Source: Serripes groenlandicus (taxonomy: Eukaryota; Mollusca; Bivalvia; Cardiida; Cardiidae). From it: a stretch of 64,000 nucleotides of DNA. The stretch's first letter is position 1, and each line of letters starts with the position of its first letter. The DNA is taken from assembly GCA_031761405.1 (NCBI GenBank), contig JASEVX010000001.1, positions 110,417,643 through 110,481,642 on the forward strand. The letters are read 5' to 3'. Of the stretch, positions 37,798 through 47,733 are shown piece after piece. The position numbers and the translations under genes were made by a program. The notes under the pieces are model-generated. The model saw nothing but the letters and a program-made list of their open reading frames with translations, had not been told where the DNA came from and searched no databases.

Positions 37798-38295
37798 TAA
37801 GCGTGATGCTTTCGTTACCGGTTACATGGCATGGGCTGTTGTATGCTACAGCGGCACAACTGAACTGAGAATCATTGACAAAGGCTCAACAGTCTACACA
37901 AAGTACTCTGTTAAAAATGTTCGTTAACCTTTATGGTCAAAGATATGACCCACCGCTCTTCCCTGGAGATAGCTCCAATGACATGGCTTTTTACCAAAGT
38001 TCCGCGTCAGGCCACACAGCAAACAATACCACACAGCAAACAATACCATTCAGTACATCAAGGCAAAACATGTGAAGTATAGTTCACCCAGATAGTGGAT
38101 GCGGTAGTCCCCCGATACAGCAACAATGGACTTTTAAAGCTGAGAAATATTGAAAGGCAGTTTTACAAAAGAAGAATATCAACACCTTAACAGGTCTCAA
38201 ACGCGCACTGAAAGATGAGTGGGGGAAACTTGAGAAAGAATAAGATATCGGCAACGTTGTGGAAGAGTTACTATTGTTATGGAGCTCAAATTGAA
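37798..38295. other. no recognised feature
   Basis: One small tandem 'cacacagcaaacaatacca' pair at about 38014-38050. Open frames here have no recognisable product. Confidence 0.4.
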
Positions 38296-38659
38296 CATTT
38301 GTTGTAATACAATGTAAATACAATACGTGTTGTGGTATTTTCAATTTCAGCCGTCACGCGAGAAAACCAACAGTATGGCCTCTGCGTAATGTATCGACCC
38401 AGATCAGCCTGCGCAATCCGCGCAGACCGATCCGGGCCGACACATTCCGTCTCAGAGGGATAGAGGTATAGAGTAATGATTCCTGAAACAGAAAATCTAC
38501 AGGAGGTGAACAGTGTCTATCCTGGTAAGCCTTCGCGGCATGCTTATGCTTATCCGGGTTGATACTTTACGCAGATACCACAATGTTGGTTTTCTCGCGG
38601 GGCGGCTCATTTGTTATAATACAATGTAAATACAATACGTTTTGTGGTATTTTCAATTT
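38296..38659. repeat. 52 bp direct repeats bracketing a palindromic MITE
   Basis: 38296-38347 and 38608-38659 both read 'catttgttrtaatacaatgt' .. 'gtggtattttcaattt' with only two differences. The bracketed interval is the GAGCCGTTC element. Confidence 0.9.
38348..38610. mobile_element. palindromic MITE 'GAGCCGTTC..' copy 2
   Basis: 'gtcacgcgagaaaaccaaca' at left, 'ttggttttctcgcggggcgg' at right, inner 'cagcctgcgcaatccgcgca' and 'gatactttacgcagatacca'. Confidence 0.75.
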
Positions 38660-38704
38660 GTTCAAATATAAGCACCCCTCGTACAGAAGTCTGGCGTTCT
38701 CGGA

Positions 38705-38822
38705 GCGCCGCTCATAATTACTTACTATGTTATAAGACCGCCTCGGACATGGGAGGTCACAGGGCGCTCATAATTACTTACTATTTTATAAGACCGCCTC
38801 GGACATGGGAGGTCACAGCCTC
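38705..38822 (+). repeat. 59 bp tandem duplication
   Basis: 'cgctcataattacttactat' .. 'taagaccgcctcggacatgg' + 'gaggtcacag' occurs twice with one or two mismatches. Confidence 0.85.
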
Positions 38823-38884
38823 AATCCCCGTCCGAGTCACACCACATACTTTTACAATGGTAGTAATGACTTTCCCTCCTTGAC

Positions 38885-39012
38885 GCGCAGTGTTGTGTTA
38901 CGACTGACTAACTGATACCTGGGTAAATTGACAAGATGGGCTGGAAACTAACCCAGAAATCGCCATGATTTAACTGAAAAATAGGTTGAAAGTTACATAA
39001 AACACAATAACA
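38885..39012 (+). mobile_element. SINE-like 3' end
   Basis: 'tgggctggaaactaacccag' .. 'catgatttaactgaaaaata' and an 'aacacaataacaaacaca' tail, similar in order to the main SINE 3' end. Confidence 0.45.
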
Positions 39013-39520
39013 AACACAACACTTTATTAGACATATGTATCAATTGCAGCAAATGTTGATCCAGATCTCCCATGGTTTAACCAGAATTGAACTTCTCTGT
39101 TCCTCCTGACCTCTTGTGGTGAACGTGTGAAGTGGCGAAACCTACATGTCAGTGCCTGCATCAAGGGTATTGTTTGGTTCATATTTCTAGTATTTCTAAT
39201 TGGGCGTAAATGTATATTTAAAAGGTTGGTTTAAAGATAAGGATATGTTTTTATTCATAGAAAAGACGGTATATCAATTCAATAAAACCCTTTATGATTT
39301 TCCGCTGGAGAGAGTCAACCATACACATATTTTTTTTCAAAATATTGTTTGTTCATTTCCTCGGCATTCTGAACAATACAATTTCAGACGGGCTACTTTA
39401 GAATGAACATTCATCGATATGTATGGTGCACTAGAAAGACACAGCAAAGTGACACTCGTTTCGATACACCAAGACATGACCATAATTCACGAAAATGACT
39501 GGATGATGGGCAGTAATATG
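39013..39520. other. no recognised feature
   Basis: AT-rich spacer; no array, element or splice-flanked frame seen. Confidence 0.4.
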
Positions 39521-39733
39521 GTATTTGACGCATCTGCAGCATACGACCTTTGAAAACAATGTGAACAAATGTCTCAAGAAAGCAGGCATCGAGCGTGGTT
39601 GATTAATTCACAATTGATGTAAAATAAATAAGTTTAAACAAAGCTAATTAAACTTTCCCATATGGAGATATTCCATATGTTTGTTTAAATGTTTTCAAAG
39701 TCGTCTGTTGGAGAGTTGTTTTGAAAGGGTTAA
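39521..39733. mobile_element. piggyBac-type MITE, left terminus lost
   Basis: 'tttgacgcatctgcagcata', 'tttcaaagtcgtctgttgga', end 'gttttgaaagggttaa'. Confidence 0.65.
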
Positions 39734-39769
39734 TAAGCAAGAGTTGGGTTATCAAGATAACATAAACAG

Positions 39770-40310
39770 ATACGCAATTGGTGTTTAAAGTCGTGTATAA
39801 CAGATACACAATTGGTGTTTAAAGTCGTGTATAACAGATACGCAATTGTTGTTAAAAGTCACGCTTAACATATACATAACAGTGTTGAAAGATGCGATAA
39901 ACAGATACGCAATTGGTGTTTAAAGTTGCGATTTACAGATGCACAAGTGTTGTTAAAAGTCACGATTGGCAGATACGCAATTGTGTTAAAAGTCGCGATT
40001 TACAGATACGCAATTGCTGTTGAAAGTCGTCTGTAACAGAAACGCAATTGTTGTTTAAAATCGTCAATAACAGATACGCAATTGTTGATTAAAGTTGTCA
40101 ATAACAGATACGCAATTGTTGTTTAAAGTCGTATATAAAAAAAATCACAATTGTTGTTGAAAGTCATGTATTACAGATAGGGTTAAGGAGTTTAAAGTCG
40201 TCTATAACAGATATGCAATTGTTGCTAAAGTATTGTATAACAGATACGCAATTTCTGTTTAAAGTCATGATAACAGATACGCAATTGCTGTTTTAAGTCA
40301 TGCTAACCTA
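39770..40310 (+). repeat. ~34 bp satellite 'acagatacgcaattgttg'
   Basis: About 15 diverged copies of 'gatacgcaattggtgtttaa' + 'agtcgtgtataaca', with indels of several bases between copies. Confidence 0.85.
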
Positions 40311-40600
40311 GATGTAAGTTCGGGCATTATTTAACAACACGATTCATGAATACGGTCCTTATCAAGGTTTAAAGTTAAACACGTGAAATAGTTACTCAAA
40401 TTGTCAATGAACATGGTGACAATTCAAATGATTTGACAAACAGAGGTTTACTTATTGACGCACATTTATTATGAGATGGAAAATAAATATTGAAATTAAT
40501 GTAATACGGAATCAAACATTAAATAACAAAGCACTCAGTTGGCGATTCATCACCGTTCATCAATGACCAATTCAATAACCATTAGTTATGAAAATGAACA
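40311..40600. other. no recognised feature
   Basis: AT-rich spacer between two arrays. Confidence 0.4.
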
Positions 40601-40611
40601 AAACAGACTGC

Positions 40612-41330
40612 CCCATGACTAGTAATGATAAATAATACAACTGCCCCCTATCCCTCTTTGACTAGTAATGATAAATAATACAACTGCCCCCTATCCCTCT
40701 ATGACTAGTAATGATAAATAATACAACTGCCCCCTATCCCTCTATGACTAGTAATCATAAATAATACAACTGCCCCCTATCCCTCTATGACTAGTCATGA
40801 TAAATAATACAACTGCCCCCTATCCCTCTATGACTAGTAATGATAAATAATACAACTGCCCCCTATCCCTCTATGACTAGTAATTATAAATAATACAACT
40901 GCCCCCTATCCCTATATGACTTGTAATGATACATAATACAACTTCCCCCTATCCCTCTATAACTAGTAATGAGAAATAATGCAACTGCCCCCTATCCCTC
41001 TATGACTAGTAATGATAAATAATACAACTGCTCCCTATCCCTCTTTGACTAGTAATGATAACTAATAAAACTGCCCCCTATCCCTCTATGACTAGTAATG
41101 GTAACTTATACAACTGCCCCCAACTCTCGGTGACTAATAATGATAACTAATACAACTGCTCCCAACTCTCAGTGACTAGTAATGATAATGAATAAAAACA
41201 GCCACTATCTATGGGTGACTAGTAATGCTAACTAATACAACTGCTATAATGAATAAAAACTACCACTATCTACTGATAACTATAAACGTTAATGACTAAC
41301 ACAGCCACTATCCATTGGTGACTAGTAATG
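40612..41330 (+). repeat. 43 bp satellite array, 'gactagtaatgataaataat' type
   Basis: Unit ctagtaatgataaataatac + aactgccccctatccctcta + tga. The first ~12 copies are nearly identical; later ones decay toward the 42 bp type of the next array, which shares 'ggtgactagtaatgataa'. Confidence 0.95.
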
Positions 41331-41334
41331 ACAA

Positions 41335-41945
41335 GATATCGGTGGAACCGATGGATGCTCCCAAAGTATAGCGAGGACATAGGAATGGTGATAATATGCA
41401 CATACCCATAAAGTTACATTGAATCTAAGTCAGCTGTTGCTGAGCAATAGCTGGACACAATTTTGTCAATTTAAAAGGGCAATAACTCGAACCGGAACAT
41501 GCTTCCCATAAGTTTCATCGAATTCAAGTCAGTAAGTGCTGAGAAATATCGCGGACAAACTTTTCCTCTGTCATATTATATAGAAATCAAAAGGGCAATA
41601 ACTATGTGAAAATCATCGAACTGGAACATGGTGATAATATGTACATCTCCTCTTGTTAGTGACCTTTCCCATAACGTTTCATCGAATTCAAGTCAGTAGT
41701 TGCTGAGAAATATCGCGGACTAACTTTTCCTATGGCATATTATATAAAAATTAAAAGGGCGACAACTCATTGAACCGAAACATGGTATAATATGCACATC
41801 TCCTCTTGTTAGCGAAGCTGCCTATTAAGTTTCATTGAATTCGGGTCAGTAGTTGCTGAGAAATAGCCCGGAAAGAAGCGGGATGGACAGCCGGACGGAC
41901 GAACGAACTGACGGACGAAGCAGTGACTGTATGTTCGTCATGAAA
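41335..41945 (+). repeat. ~155 bp tandem repeat between the two satellite arrays
   Basis: About four units with 'catggtgataatatgcacat', 'tttcatcgaattcaagtcag', 'gttgctgagaaatatcgcgg' and 'aaaagggcaataactc', ending 'ggacggacgaacgaactgac'. This is a common type of molluscan interspersed repeat. It seems to have entered the surrounding array. Confidence 0.8.
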
Positions 41946-41959
41946 GCATTCAGGGAGCA

Positions 41960-43660
41960 TATAATGAATTAAACAGCCACCATACCTTGGTGACTTATAT
42001 TGATAATTAATAAAACAGCCACCATACCTTGGTGACTAGTAATGATAATGAATAAAACAGCCCCCATACCTTGGTGACTAGTAATGATAATGAATAAAAA
42101 CAGCCATCATACCTTGGTGACTAGTAATGATAATGAATAAAACAGTCACCAAATATTGGTGACTAGTAATGATAATGAATAAAACAGCTACCATACATTG
42201 GTGACTAGTGATGATAATGAATGAAACAGCCACCATACATTGGTGACTAATAATGATGATGAATAAAACAGCAAACATACCCTGGTGACTAGTAATGATA
42301 ATGAATAAAACAGCCACAATACCTTGGTGACTAGTAATGATAATGAATAAAACAGCCACCATACATTGGTGACTAATAATGATAATGAATTAAACAGCCA
42401 CCATAAATTGGTGACTAGTAATAATAATGAATAAAACAGCAAACATACCTTGGTGACTAGTAATGATAATGGATAAAACAGCCACAATACCTTGGTGACT
42501 AGTAATGATAATGAATAAAACAGCCACCATAAATTGGTGACTAGTAATGATAATGAATAAAACAGCCACCATAAATTGGTGACTAGTAATGATAATGAAT
42601 AAAACAGCCACCATAAATTGGTGACTAGTAATGATAATGAATAAAACAGCCCCCATACCTTGGTGACTAGTAAAGATAATGAATAAAACAGCTACCATAC
42701 ATTGGTGACTAGTAATGATAATGAATAAAACAGCCACAATACCTTGGTGACTAGTAATGATAATGAATAAAACAGCCACCATACATTGGTGACTAATAAT
42801 GATAATGAATTAAACAGCCACCATAAATTGGTGACTAGTAATAATAATGAATAAAACAGCAAACATACCTTGGTGACTAGTAATGATAATGGATAAAACA
42901 GCCACAATACCTTGGTGACTAGTAATGATAATGAATAAAACAGCCACCATAAATTGGTGACTAGTAATGATAATGAATGAAACAGCCACCATAAATTGGT
43001 GACTAGTAATGATAATGAATAAAACAGCCACCATAAATTGGTGACTAGTAATGATAATGAATAAAACAGCCCCCATACCTTGTGACTAGTAAAGATAATG
43101 AATAAAACAGCTACCATGCATTGGTGACTAGTAATGATAATGAATATAACAGCCACCATACCTTGGTGACTAGTAATGATAATGAATAAAACAGCCACCA
43201 TACCTCGGTGACTAACAATTATAATGAATAAAACTGCCCCAATACCTTGGTGACTAGTAATGATAATGAATAAAACAGCCACCATACCTTGGTGACTAGT
43301 AATGATAATGAATAAAACAGCCACCATACCTTGGTGACTAGTAATGATAAAGAATAAAACATACACTATACAATGGTGACTGGTAATGATAATCAATAAA
43401 ACAGCCACCGTCACTCGGTGACTAGTAATGATAAACAATAAAAATGCCCTCATAACCTCGGTGACTAGCAATGATAATGAATGATACAGCCTCCTACCCT
43501 TGATGTCAACAAATATGATTATGAATGAAACAGCCCCCATCCATTAGTGACAACAATTATAATGACTAAAACAGCCACCATTCGTTGGTGACTAGTAATG
43601 ATAGTGAATAAAACCGCCACCATCTACTGGTGACTAGTTTTGATAATGAATAAAACAGTC
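41960..43660 (+). repeat. 42 bp satellite array, ~40 copies, with 420 bp higher-order repeat
   Basis: Unit ccaccataccttggtgacta + gtaatgataatgaataaaac + ag. Because 42 is divisible by 3 the minus strand stays open over several hundred codons (e.g. 42692-43540) without meaning. A 10-unit block is duplicated at exactly 420 bp. Confidence 0.97.
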
Positions 43661-43674
43661 CACTAATTAACCTA

Positions 43675-44640
43675 TTTATTATTGAGTTCACTCAAAACCT
43701 TCTTATATAGTATATCCACAAAATAATTGTATAGAGTGAGTTCACTCAATAACCTTCTTATTGCGTGAGTTTACTCAATAAACGTCTTATATAGAGAATT
43801 TACTCGATATCCTTCTTATATGCGTTCAATCAATAACCATATATAGTAAGTCCTATAAATGACCTTCTTATAGAGTGATTTCACTCGATAACCTTATTAT
43901 AGAGTGAGTTCACTCGATAACATTAGTATAGAGTGAGTTCACTCGATAACCTTATTATAGAATGAGTTCACTCGATAACCTTATTATAGAGTAAGTTCAC
44001 CCGATAACCTTATTAAAGAGTGAGTTCACTCGATAACCTTATTATAGAGTGAGTTCACTCAATAACCATATATAGTAAGTCCTATAAATGATTTTCTTAT
44101 CGAGTGAGTTCACTCGATAACATTCTTATTGAGTGAGTTTACTCAATAAACTTCGTATAGAGTGAGTTTACTCGATATTCTTCATATGCGTTCACTCAAT
44201 AACCATATATAGTAAGTCCTATAAATGAGCTTCTTATAGAATTATTTCACTCGATAACCTTATTATAGAGTGAGTTCGCTCAATAACCATATATAGTAAC
44301 TAAGTCCTATAAATGATTTTCTTATCGAGTGAGTTTACTCAATCTTATACATAGTTTACTCAATAACCTTCTTATAGAGTGGGTTCACACAATAACCATA
44401 TAAAGTAAGTCTTCTGAATGACATTCTTATAAAGTAAGTCTTCTAAATGACATTCTTATAAAGTGAGTTCACTCGATAACCTTTTCATAGGGTTAGTTTA
44501 CTCAATAACAATATATAGTAAGTCCTATAAATGACCTTCTTATAAAGTGAGTTCACTCGATAACCTTTTCATAGAGTTAGTTCACTACATAACCATACAT
44601 ATTTAGTCCACTAAATTAACTTCTTACAGAGTGATTTCAC
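43675..44640 (+). repeat. 29 bp satellite 'gagtgagttcactcgataac'
   Basis: About 33 units, more variable than the neighbouring arrays. 'gagtgagttcactc' is itself palindromic. A larger period is visible where 'aaccatatatagtaagtcct' + 'ataaatga' recurs (43837, 44066, 44204, 44288, 44509). The array ends some 50 bp from the stop codon of the TGF-beta-like gene. Confidence 0.93.
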
Positions 44641-44689
44641 TTTAAAAGAAAACCTGGATATAAAATTAGATCATCAAATGACCTTGCTA

Positions 44690-45339
44690 TTACCGACATC
44701 CACACGACACCACCTTCATATCTTGCATTTCTTTTATCACGAACTCGTGGGATGACGACAAATATATGATGATCGAGGGTAAATATGAGACGGGCGTGCA
44801 ACACTCTCCGGGAACTGTGTCGTCCATCCCAAATGTCTGCACTCGCCATCGATTCTTTAGGAACGAGTAGTTCGTACTATTTAACATTTCAACATCTAAA
44901 GGAAACGGACATTGGCCGCTGCAGAAGCCAGCATCGAGTGCTTCTGGGAATGAGTACCAATTCCAATCGAAAATTCTCATATCAATCGACCAATCGTATC
45001 GTCTACAGTGGTACCAGTCTCCCATATCTACTTGCATTGCCGAATTATGTACGGAACTAAAATGGTCGAAGACCGTCCCGTTACTTGCTGGTTCCGCGGT
45101 CGGGTTATCAACTTCCGGCGCATCTCTTTTGACTCTATATGGCGCTGATAATATTGGATTACTTGTCTTGTATTCAAACACAACCAGGATTGGTTCAAAT
45201 CTCTTTCTGACTCGAATATACTGCCTTCCGATCATGATATTTCTATCCATTATTAATGTCAAATTCAGTAGCGTTCGTAGATTTGATATGTCAAATATTA
45301 CAAAGTCTTGATACCGCTGTCCATGAAAGCTTTGCCATC
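44690..45339 (-). CDS. BMP-like TGF-beta family ligand, last exon (end of prodomain and mature domain)
   Basis: Secreted cystine-knot growth factor acting on type I/II receptor kinases. The exon starts after acceptor 'gtgttacag' with the last two bases of an Arg codon, then WQSFHGQRYQDFVIFDIS (prodomain). The furin-type site RVKR follows SAPY. The mature part keeps all seven cysteines in BMP order: YHCRR, AGFCSGQCPFPLD, VPGECCTPVSYLP and VVSCGCR at the end, with LNSTN matching the conserved glycosylation site. The segment after the first Cys (RIFDWNWYSFPEALDAG) replaces the usual DIGW.DWI.AP and is clearly divergent. The first Cys of CC, used for dimerisation, is present. Stop TAA is 44690-44692. 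Which BMP/GDF subfamily it belongs to cannot be settled by eye. Confidence 0.9.
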
Positions 45340-45437
45340 CTGTAACACAAAATAATGTAACATATAAATCTAGAAAAAAAAATTATATTCTTCAGCGGGA
45401 CTGTACAAAGGTTTTTTATTCTAAAAACGAAATACGT

Positions 45438-45600
45438 TTAACTCATTACTTCATGCAGACGACATTTTACATTGAACATGACTTTTGAAAACATTGCAAT
45501 AAAAACGAGCAATTTCTCCTTTTATTGCAACATTTTCAACTCTTCATCAATATAAATCTTTCAGTTTTCAAGATTGTTGATAAGTGAAAAAAGTAGATTT
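45438..45600. mobile_element. MITE relative 'TTAACTCATTACTTCA' copy 2
   Basis: 'ttaactcattacttcatgca' .. 'attgcaataaaaacgagcaa' .. 'cagttttcaagattgttga'. It lies in the intron of the BMP-like gene. Confidence 0.6.
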
Positions 45601-45818
45601 GTTACATAACATGGATTATATTTTCAGAAGATGATTTTCTAATGCGGAAATATATCCTTTTATGAATTGTGATCTTATGCCTCAATCACGTGTTTAGTGT
45701 TAAAAGTTTACCTGGTAGACTGACCCAGTAATTTCATCGTTTGCACGTTTTCAGCCCTACAATATTAATTATACATACAAATAGAACCATACATTTTGTT
45801 TTGCTTTTTTTCAGTCCT

Positions 45819-45918
45819 TGCCTTTTCCAACATATAACAAATCGGAAACAGTCGACTTTAAAAAACTTAAGGCGAAACATTAAAACTATAAAAGCGTCTG
45901 CAGGTGGAGAAGGGTTAA
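45819..45918. mobile_element. piggyBac-type MITE with large internal deletion
   Basis: 'ccttttccaacatataacaa' to 'gcgtctgcaggtggagaagg' + 'gttaa'; only about 100 bp remain. Inside the BMP-like gene's intron. Confidence 0.65.
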
Positions 45919-46011
45919 GTGTTGAAATAGTTTGAAAATTGTAAATTGTGGATCCAAACATTGTGCGAAAGTCCCTTTAATCAGGGTTAGGCGATGAGAA
46001 ACACCAAAAAG

Positions 46012-46061
46012 CCGTCTGCTGCAGAGGCGTCAGAAAGCGTCTATATTAGAGAAATGGTTAA
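46012..46061. mobile_element. piggyBac-type MITE right end next to a splice donor
   Basis: 'gccgtctgctgcagaggcgt' .. 'gcgtctatattagagaaatg' + 'gttaa'; TTAA 46058-46061 lies 9 nt from the donor of the BMP-like prodomain exon (on the intron side). Confidence 0.75.
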
Positions 46062-46071
46062 AGATACGTAC

Positions 46072-46236
46072 GATCATCCGAGGAAATAACGTTGATGAGC
46101 ACGTGTGTCTTGGTGTCCAATAATAGCTCGGAGATGTCCCGTACGTACAGAACTATCTCTAAACGGCCAATGTGCTTGTGTTGTGTCTTTAACTTGAAGA
46201 GCAACAGTCGGTCCGCTTCAAGGTTCCGCTGGTGAA
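46072..46236 (-). CDS. BMP-like ligand, upstream prodomain exon
   Basis: Acceptor 'acatttatatttcag' then 165 nt reading HQRNLEADRLLLFKLKTQHK followed by IGRLEIVLYVRDISELLLDT, a TGF-beta propeptide-type beta-sandwich segment, and donor GTACGT at 46071-46066. It ends with one base of an Arg codon that fits the next exon (phase 1). Earlier exons carrying signal peptide and prodomain start were not found up to 64 kb; they may be beyond the minisatellites or outside the window. Confidence 0.8.
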
Positions 46237-46254
46237 CTGAAATATAAATGTCAA

Positions 46255-46692
46255 TTCATCCCCATTTGTAGACGTATTTTTACACATCTTAAGCAGACGA
46301 TTTTTCAAATTATTGTTCCGTTTGCTACAATGTTTTCAATTCAACTTAATTCAAAACTTATCATTTCCATACTTTTGCCTGAAATATATATGTTAAATCA
46401 TTCCCACTTGTAGACGCATTTTGGTACATCTGCATCAGACGATTTTTGAAATAATTTCTCCGTTTTCCACAATGTTTCAACTCAATTCAATTCAAAACTT
46501 ATTATTTCCATACTTTTGCCTGAAATATATATGTTTATATCTTCCCACTTGTAAACGCAATTTGACAAATCTTCAGCAGACGTTATTAGAAAACATTGTG
46601 GCGAAATGAGAATGTTTTCATAATGAACAATTCCTCCATTTGCCACAATATTATCAATTCAATGCATTACATATTTTAGTTTCAGTGTCTTT
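46255..46692 (+). repeat. three tandem copies of a MITE-derived ~140 bp unit
   Basis: 'cccacttgtagacgcatttt' .. 'catctgcatcagacgatttt' .. 'cacaatgttttcaattc' .. 'ccatacttttgcctgaaata' + 'tatatgtt' repeats at about 46255, 46395 and 46525. Confidence 0.75.
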
Positions 46693-47733
46693 TAAATGCT
46701 GGTCTGTTCTTGTGCGAAGGGAATCTCTTTTCTTGTTGAATGGAATGTCTGTTTTTGTAGTAAGGGAATGTCATTTATTGTGGAAAGGGAATGTCTGTTC
46801 TTGTGGTACGTGAATTTATTTTCTTGCTCTAAGGGAATGTCTGTTCTAGTGGTACGGGAATGTATTTTCTTGCTCTAAGGGAATGTCTGTTCTAGTGGTA
46901 CGGGAATGTATTTTCTTGCTCTAAGGGAATGTCTGTTCTAGTAGTACGGGAATGATTTTTCTTGCGGTAAGGGAATGTCTGTGCTTGTTGTAAGGGAATG
47001 TCTGTTCTCGTGGTAAGGGAATATATTTTCTTTTGGTTAGGGAATGTCTGTTCTTGTGGTAAGGGAATGTCTGTTCTTGCGGTAAGGGAATGTCTGTTCT
47101 TGTTGTAAGGGATTGTTTGTTATTGTGGTAAGGGAATATCTTTTCTTGTGAGGGAATGTCTGTTCTTGTAGTAAGGGAATGTCTATTCTTGTGGTAAGGG
47201 AATGTCCGTTCTTGCGTTAAGGGAATGTCTGTTCTTGTGGTAAGGGAATGTCTGTTCTTGTTGTTAGGGAATGTCTGTTCTTGCGGTAAGGGAATATATT
47301 TTCTTGTGGTTAGGGAATGTCTGTTCTTGTGGTAAGGGAATATCTTTTCTTGTGGTTAGGGAATATCTTTTCTTGTTGAAAGGGAATATCTTTTCTTGTG
47401 GTAAGGGAATATCTGTTCTTGTGGTTAAGGAATGCCTTTCTTGCGGTAAGGGAATATCTTTTCTTGTGGTAAGGGAATGTCTGTTCTTGTTGTAAGGGAA
47501 TGTCTGTTCTTGTGGTGAGGGAATGTCTGTCCTTGTTGTAAGGGAATGTCTGTTCTCGTGGTAAGGGAATATATTTTCTTTTGGTTAGGGAATGTCTGTT
47601 CTTGTGGTAAGGGAATGTCTATTCTTGTGGTTAGGGAATGTATATTCTTGTTGTTAGGGAATATCTGTTCTTGTGGTAAGGGAATGTCTGTTCTTGTGGT
47701 AAGGAAATGTCTGTTCTTGCGGTAAGGGAATAT
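46693..47733 (+). repeat. 23 bp minisatellite, block 1
   Basis: Unit gggaatgtctgttcttgtgg + taa, about 45 copies, with variants tatcttttcttg and tatattttcttg in place of tgtctgttcttg. Open frames on both strands here are by-products. Confidence 0.95.

Noticed and set aside
39770..40310. regularly spaced ~34 bp repeats that might suggest CRISPR
   Set aside because: Units are contiguous with no unique spacers, and the host is an animal; an ordinary satellite.
42692..43540. 282-codon minus-strand open frame (and neighbours 42078-42782)
   Set aside because: Arises from the 42 bp satellite, whose unit length is a multiple of three; the peptide is a repetition of one meaningless unit with frame switches.
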